Of a stretch of DNA of 64,000 nucleotides, positions 62,127 to 64,000 are shown in pieces. Under the pieces are notes generated by a model. It saw nothing but the letters and a program-made list of their open reading frames with translations, was not told the DNA's origin and did no database searches. The DNA comes from Pontimicrobium sp. SW4. Lineage in GTDB: Bacteria; Bacteroidota; Bacteroidia; Flavobacteriales; Flavobacteriaceae. Positions within the stretch are counted from its first letter, which is position 1; each line of letters opens with the position of its first letter. A program made the translations under genes and the position numbers. The stretch spans positions 1 to 64,000 of the forward strand of contig NZ_CP157199.1 of NCBI RefSeq assembly GCF_039954625.1, in the 5' to 3' direction.

Positions 62127-62147
62127 TAGTCTTTATTTTGATAATGG

Positions 62148-62687
62148 TTATAAATATCGCTCTTTAATAATTTTAAAATGTCTTAGCTCATGGCCAGCAA
62201 TATGATAGGCTAATGCCCTAACTGTTCTTTTGTTAATAATGCTTCCATCTGTGTCTATTCCAGAACCACTTCTTAAAAAACTATCTTCAGGTAAATAATT
62301 AAAAAGAGTTAAAGTTGCTTTTCTTACAGATTCATATTCTTCAAAAATACTATCTAAACTTCGTTCATTAGCTTTCGAATAAATAGCATAATTGTTTTCT
62401 TCAAAACCATGCAAAGGAGTATCGTCATTCCTTGCATATCTTAAAGCACGATAAGTAAAAATTCGTTCGTCGTCAATTAGATGAACTAAAATTTCTTTAA
62501 TCGTCCACTTATTGTCTGCATATCTAAAGTAGAGCTTTTCTTCAGGCAATTTATATATAAAGCTTTTAATTGTTAAAAAATTTTGCCACAGTTGGTCAAG
62601 TATGTTTTCGTCGTCTTGTAATAAATCCATGTAAATATGTGAATATTTTGGATATTCTGACGGTTTAGGTTTTTTAATAGTTCTCAT
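62148..62687 (-). CDS. DinB family protein
   Basis: A 179-residue four-helix DinB/YfiT-type protein. The metal-binding His pattern of the family is visible: IKEILVHLIDDERIFTYRAL for the first, and AYHIAGHELRHFKIIKERYL with the last two. Related proteins include bacillithiol- or mycothiol-dependent transferases; the substrate is unknown. Its ATG overlaps the HxlR stop codon (ATGA), so the two are translationally coupled and probably respond to the same signal. Confidence 0.88.
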   Translation of the reverse strand: MRTIKKPKPSEYPKYSHIYMDLLQDDENILDQLWQNFLTIKSFIYKLPEEKLYFRYADNKWTIKEILVHLIDDERIFTYRALRYARNDDTPLHGFEENNYAIYSKANERSLDSIFEEYESVRKATLTLFNYLPEDSFLRSGSGIDTDGSIINKRTVRALAYHIAGHELRHFKIIKERYL

Positions 62688-63025
62688 TTTAAATTATATG
62701 TATTCGCCCATTTTTTGGACCACTTACCTAAGGGTTCAATTAAGTTAAATAACTCTTTCCCTTGACTAGTTAATACATAGCCATTAATTGTTCTTTCCAA
62801 AAAACCAGCAAGAGTTAATTCTTTTATTCTTTTATTTAAAGTTGTAGGGGAGATATTTTCGCAATAAGCTTGTAATGCTCTAAAAGTACTTGGGCCATTA
62901 TTTAAATGCCAAATAACACCCATTGACCAGTTTCTACCTAACAAATCAAAAATCACCATTATTGGCTGACCTGTTTTCGATCCTCTTACTGGTTTTCCAG
63001 GGGTTGGCTGTGATTTATTATTCAT
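62684..63025 (-). CDS. HxlR family transcriptional regulator
   Basis: A 113-residue winged helix-turn-helix regulator. HxlR features: FDLLGRNWSMGVIWHLNNGPSTFRALQAYCENISPTTLNKRIKELTLAGFLERT and the wing YVLTSQGKEL. The usual N-terminal Cys of redox-sensing members is not at its normal position; the only Cys is Cys54 in QAYCENIS. Two operator-like palindromes lie directly before its start, so it probably represses its own operon with DinB. The inducer is unknown. Confidence 0.9.
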   Translation of the reverse strand: MNNKSQPTPGKPVRGSKTGQPIMVIFDLLGRNWSMGVIWHLNNGPSTFRALQAYCENISPTTLNKRIKELTLAGFLERTINGYVLTSQGKELFNLIEPLGKWSKKWANTYNLK

Positions 63026-63030
63026 GATGC

Positions 63031-63043
63031 TACATTTAAAGTA
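63031..63043. promoter_or_regulatory. operator-like palindrome 1 (TAC-N7-GTA)
   Basis: TAC-ATTTAAA-GTA with flanking bases GC and GC makes the longer palindrome GCTACATTTAAAGTAGC. It lies 5 bp before the HxlR start codon. Confidence 0.55.
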
Positions 63044-63050
63044 GCAATGT

Positions 63051-63063
63051 TACATAATATGTA
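63051..63063. promoter_or_regulatory. operator-like palindrome 2 (TAC-N7-GTA)
   Basis: TAC-ATAATAT-GTA repeats the same spacing exactly 20 bp from palindrome 1, which places both on the same face of the DNA helix. This is typical of paired regulator dimers. Confidence 0.55.
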
Positions 63064-63103
63064 GCGTCTTACAAAATAATAATTACTAATTTTCTTAAAG
63101 GTT

Positions 63104-63133
63104 TTACTGTTTTCTTTATTAACCGTAAATTTG
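63104..63133 (+). promoter_or_regulatory. leuS promoter (TTA-N19-TAAATTTG)
   Basis: TAAATTTG (63126-63133) matches the -7 consensus; TTA stands in for the usual TTG at 19 bp distance. The leuS ATG is 26 bp downstream. Confidence 0.55.
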
Positions 63134-63159
63134 CGCTTTTAATTACGGAAAGCAATACG

Positions 63160-64000
63160 ATGAAATACCATTTCAACGAGATAGAAGCCAAATGGCAAAA
63201 ATATTGGGCAGACAACCAAACGTTTAAAGCGGAAAACAAGTCAGAAAAGCCAAAATATTATGTGTTAGATATGTTCCCTTATCCATCTGGAGCAGGATTG
63301 CATGTTGGACATCCATTAGGGTATATTGCTAGTGACATTTATGCACGTTACAAACGTCATAAAGGGTTTAATGTGCTGCATCCTCAAGGGTATGATAGTT
63401 TCGGGTTGCCTGCAGAACAGTATGCCATTCAAACTGGCCAACATCCAGCAATTACTGCCGAAGAAAACATCAAAACCTATCGTCGTCAGTTAGACCAAAT
63501 TGGTTTTTCATTCGATTGGTCTCGTGAAGTCAGAACGTCTGACCCAAGTTATTACAAATGGACGCAGTGGATTTTCATTCGACTGTTTAATTCTTGGTAT
63601 AATAACGATTCTGATAAAGCTGAAAACATATCAGAACTGATTAAAGTTTTTGAAGCTGAAGGAAACGCAAATGTCAATGCTAAATGTGATGATGATGTAG
63701 AAATATTTACAGCGGATGAATGGAACAATTATTCATCAGAACAACAACAAGAAATTTTACTAAAATACAGATTAACCTATTTAGCTGAAACCGAAGTAAA
63801 CTGGTGTCCTGCCTTAGGAACAGTGCTAGCCAATGACGAAATTGTCAATGGTGTGTCTGAGCGTGGAGGACATCCAGTTATTAGGAAAAAAATGACACAA
63901 TGGAGTATGCGTATTTCTGCTTATGCTGAACGTTTGCTTCAAGGGTTGGACACCATTGATTGGCCAGAACCACTAAAAGAAATCCAACGCAATTGGATTG
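63160..64000 (+). CDS. leuS: leucyl-tRNA synthetase (3' partial)
   Basis: The frame from ATG 63160 stays open to the window end, giving the first ~280 residues of LeuRS. It starts [20 protein letters not shown]. The class I HIGH motif appears as HVGHPLG in [21 protein letters not shown], followed by [20 protein letters not shown] and [25 protein letters not shown] ~50-residue acidic insert (about residues 150-200; [20 protein letters not shown]) lies before [19 protein letters not shown], as in other Bacteroidota LeuRS. The editing domain has begun but the KMSKS region lies outside. Confidence 0.97.
   Translation, partial: MKYHFNEIEAKWQKYWADNQTFKAENKSEKPKYYVLDMFPYPSGAGLHVGHPLGYIASDIYARYKRHKGFNVLHPQGYDSFGLPAEQYAIQTGQHPAITAEENIKTYRRQLDQIGFSFDWSREVRTSDPSYYKWTQWIFIRLFNSWYNNDSDKAENISELIKVFEAEGNANVNAKCDDDVEIFTADEWNNYSSEQQQEILLKYRLTYLAETEVNWCPALGTVLANDEIVNGVSERGGHPVIRKKMTQWSMRISAYAERLLQGLDTIDWPEPLKEIQRNWI

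Overview
The window looks like chromosomal DNA of a Flavobacteriaceae bacterium (Bacteroidota). It is AT-rich and has no obvious Shine-Dalgarno sites. Several promoters have the Bacteroidota -7 box TAnnTTTG (sdhC, rplU, the thiamine riboswitch, leuS). Lipoprotein signals and outer-membrane barrels are common. Family content also fits: SdhC-SdhA-SdhB, TPP-riboswitch-controlled TonB receptor, PnuC-family transporter, PcrB-like synthase, LytS/LytTR pair, DUF4301, DUF3098 and DUF3127. No rRNA, tRNA, CRISPR array or prophage was recognised.

Layout. 1-4.1 kb: the 3' part of a heavy-metal RND pump gene fused in frame to a TolC-type channel, its adaptor lipoprotein and a small barrel protein. 4.1-9.2 kb: a palindromic repeat, glyS, a coiled-coil membrane protein, comF and an Ig-like lipoprotein. 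9.2-18 kb: an omega-amidase/aminotransferase pair, a TraB/GumN protein in a possible cassette, a LytS/LytTR pair, a thioredoxin-TPR protein, a pseudo-esterase and a membrane MutS-like ATPase. 18-31.4 kb: three secreted peptidases, the sdhCAB operon interrupted by a four-helix-bundle gene, a barrel protein, a ten-Asp-box propeller and a cyclophilin lipoprotein. 31.5-36.8 kb: a Gly-rich small protein, Xaa-Pro aminopeptidase, a second copy of the palindromic repeat, an HMA-domain lipoprotein, a DMT exporter, rplU-rpmA and a decayed IS1-family element. 36.8-40.4 kb: a DUF3857 protein and ahcY. 40.5-47.7 kb: a tight operon (phosphopantetheinyl transferase, PcrB-like, thiamine-binding protein, PnuC-type transporter, NadR-like kinase, DUF4301, ArfB), then a TPP riboswitch and TonB receptor. 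47.7-57 kb: Rieske-like lipoprotein, greA, HIT protein, histidine kinase, flavin reductase, SSB-tailed DUF3127, aat, two PPK2 genes, tag, and thioredoxin/TonB-like/barrel genes. 57-64 kb: truB-uppP-DUF3098-unknown-ftsX, panE, EamA, a DinB/HxlR pair and the start of leuS.

Most striking signals: (1) the sdhA-sdhB junction carries a four-helix-bundle ORF bounded, with no spare base, by 25-bp imperfect inverted repeats, which looks like a minimal mobile unit; (2) a thiamine-acquisition locus pairs a YkoF-type binding protein, a PnuC-type transporter, a NadR-like kinase and the nucleotidyltransferase-like DUF4301 with a TPP-riboswitch-controlled TonB receptor, and a dispersed palindromic repeat sits between aptamer and start codon; (3) a 117/138-bp palindromic repeat family lies at two convergent gene ends; (4) two TAC-N7-GTA operators lie exactly 20 bp apart in front of an HxlR regulator; (5) a DUF3127 protein ends in an SSB-like acidic tail.

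Assignments rest on reading motifs by eye; no database search was run.
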